Source: Actinomycetota bacterium (GTDB lineage: Bacteria > Actinomycetota > Coriobacteriia > Anaerosomatales > Anaerosomataceae). Taken from it: 64,000 nt of DNA. The notes under the pieces were generated by a model that did no database searches, had not been told where the DNA came from, and worked only from the letters and a program-made list of their open reading frames with translations. The stretch spans positions 62,001-126,000 of the forward strand of contig SBEH01000005.1 in assembly GCA_009668945.1 (NCBI GenBank), written 5' to 3'. A program made the position numbers and the translations under genes. Below are positions 62,892 to 64,000 of the stretch, piece after piece (the first letter of the stretch is position 1; the number at the start of each line of letters is the position of its first letter).

Positions 62892-62934
62892 CGAACGCCC
62901 CTTGACCTGTCGGATGAAGGTCATAGGGCGTTCG
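62892..62934 (+). terminator. Stem-loop between the small membrane protein and DUF4349 genes
   Basis: Bipartite inverted repeat: 62892-62900 pairs with 62926-62934 (9 bp) and 62903-62908 with 62918-62923 (6 bp). There is no U-tract. It may be a terminator of the small gene or a structure in the leader of the next. Confidence 0.4.
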
Positions 62935-62983
62935 TGCGTGTCGGGAACCGGAGATGCACGGACCGCACGAAGGAGGTTCGGCG

Positions 62984-64000
62984 ATGAAGAGCGGCACACG
63001 CGTCAAGCTGGCGGCAGGCTCGCTGGTGATACTCATGCTCGCAAGTGCTCTCGCGGGATGCGCCCTCGGTGAGAGCGCTTCGACCGAAGACGCCAAGGTA
63101 GGCGGCGACTACGGCGCAGTGGCACCCTCGATAGCCCGGGATGCCGCGGTGACCGAGGAGCTTGCGGCGGACTCGGCGGTTCCACCCGCCTCCCCGGCCT
63201 CCGAAGGAACCGCGGCCGACGGGGACCGGATGGTCATCCGCACGCAAACGTTGCGTCTTGAGGTCGAGAGCACCGAGGACGCCGTGGACAAGATCCGCGA
63301 TTTGACTGACGTCAACAACGGCGTCATCACCGACCTGCAAGTGGCAACGGAGACAGACGGGTGGCTGTATCGCTACGACGAGTACGGCTACGCGGTCGGA
63401 GATGGCGCAGCACTTCGCGGGTGGATAACCGTGCGGGTACCGGCCGAATCGCTCGACGCATTCGTCGATGGCGCTCTGGCACTCGGCACCGTCAAGTACC
63501 AGTCCGAAGGCTCCGAGGACGTCACGCAGCAGCACGTGGACCTGACTGCGCGCCTAGCGAACCTTCAGGCCGAGGAGGCGCGGCTCCGCACATTCTTCGA
63601 CGCGGCCAAGAACGTCCAGGACATGCTCGCAGTAGAAGCAGAGCTCAACCGTATCCGGCAGGAGATCGAGAGCCTCGACGCGCAGGTGAAGTACCTGGAG
63701 CGGCAGGCCGCGATGGCGACCGTGACCATCGAGCTCATCGAGGAGCAGGCGACCGTGCGTCCTGAAGGCGACGATTGGGGCTTCAAGGACGCGATCACTT
63801 CAGGCTTCCGCGGCGCCGCGAACGTCCTGACATTCGCGATCGCCTTCATCATCGCAACGGCGCCGTTGTGGATTCTCGGTCTCGTTGTGTTCTTCGTCGT
63901 GCGCGCGATCGTGAAGCATCACCGAGCGAAGCGCGCCGGTCAGTCCCTGGAATCACAGGATCGGTACGAGACGCCGTCGAATCAGGCAGACGCGCAGTAG
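62984..64000 (+). CDS. DUF4349 lipoprotein
   Basis: A 338-residue lipoprotein. The signal peptide ends at LASALAGC (Cys 27). The DUF4349 domain starts near MVIRTQTLRLEVESTEDA and contains GWITVRVPAESLDAF and VTQQHVDLTARLANLQAEE; a coiled coil (about 190-250) follows. A membrane helix near 285-312 and a basic tail end it. The role is unknown. ATG after AAGGAGGTTCGGCG. The stop codon is the last three bases of the window. Confidence 0.85.
   Translation: MKSGTRVKLAAGSLVILMLASALAGCALGESASTEDAKVGGDYGAVAPSIARDAAVTEELAADSAVPPASPASEGTAADGDRMVIRTQTLRLEVESTEDAVDKIRDLTDVNNGVITDLQVATETDGWLYRYDEYGYAVGDGAALRGWITVRVPAESLDAFVDGALALGTVKYQSEGSEDVTQQHVDLTARLANLQAEEARLRTFFDAAKNVQDMLAVEAELNRIRQEIESLDAQVKYLERQAAMATVTIELIEEQATVRPEGDDWGFKDAITSGFRGAANVLTFAIAFIIATAPLWILGLVVFFVVRAIVKHHRAKRAGQSLESQDRYETPSNQADAQ

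Overview
The window is GC-rich, densely packed chromosomal DNA from what looks like an anaerobic or microaerobic member of the Actinomycetota. The evidence is an actinobacterial integration host factor (mihF) beside gmk and rpoZ, and a division cluster with sepF and divIVA but no ftsA. A MurE with the DNPR motif points to meso-diaminopimelate peptidoglycan. A ferredoxin-linked 2-oxoacid oxidoreductase and a rubrerythrin suggest low oxygen. Placement near the Coriobacteriia is an inference from this mix. Almost every gene is a recognisable core gene. I found no phage, insertion sequence, CRISPR array or rRNA.

Layout. 1-3.5 kb (minus): partial sugar nucleotidyltransferase, CDP-alcohol phosphatidyltransferase, CorA, MltG. 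3.7-5.9 kb: CDF metal exporter divergent from a MarR regulator coupled to a methyltransferase. 5.9-8.1 kb (minus): DUF3795 protein, tRNA-Pro(GGG), coaBC. 8.2-10.9 kb (plus): korAB. 10.9-19.8 kb: accessory genes, including a decayed VapBC-like fusion, a sugar-isomerase-like protein, a transglutaminase-like lipoprotein, DJ-1 and rubrerythrin proteins, an ABC exporter, a macrodomain protein, a QTMAN-type glycosyltransferase and thiI. 19.9-21.1 kb: mihF-gmk-rpoZ with its own strong promoter. 21.1-32.6 kb: the complete pyrimidine operon pyrR-pyrB-pyrC-carA-usp-carB-pyrK-pyrD-pyrF-pyrE, headed by a readable PyrR attenuator. 32.7-36.8 kb: a two-component system, then traR/dksA-lspA-rluD. 36.9-40.6 kb: ileS behind an Ile T-box, and a membrane protein. 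40.6-62.4 kb (minus): the extended division/cell-wall cluster, in transcription order mraZ-rsmH-ftsL-ftsI-murE-murF-mraY-murD-ftsW-murG-murC-murB-ftsQ, then ftsZ, then pgeF-phoU-yggS-sepF-proC-yggT-divIVA and a DUF167 gene. One plus-strand proline-rich membrane protein sits beside ftsZ. 62.7-64 kb (plus): a 53-residue membrane protein and a DUF4349 lipoprotein.

Genes are tightly coupled: most starts overlap the preceding stop by 1, 4 or 8 bases, and many are GTG. The strongest non-coding observations are the pyr leader, where PyrR loop, antiterminator and terminator can all be traced base by base; the ileS T-box with an ATC specifier; 10-bp-phased AAGTGG boxes upstream of mraZ; and a dyad inside the metal-exporter promoter. 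The most unusual gene contexts are a universal stress protein inside the pyr operon, PhoU inside the division cluster, and a QTMAN-like glycosyltransferase overlapping thiI. I see no clearly new multi-gene system.
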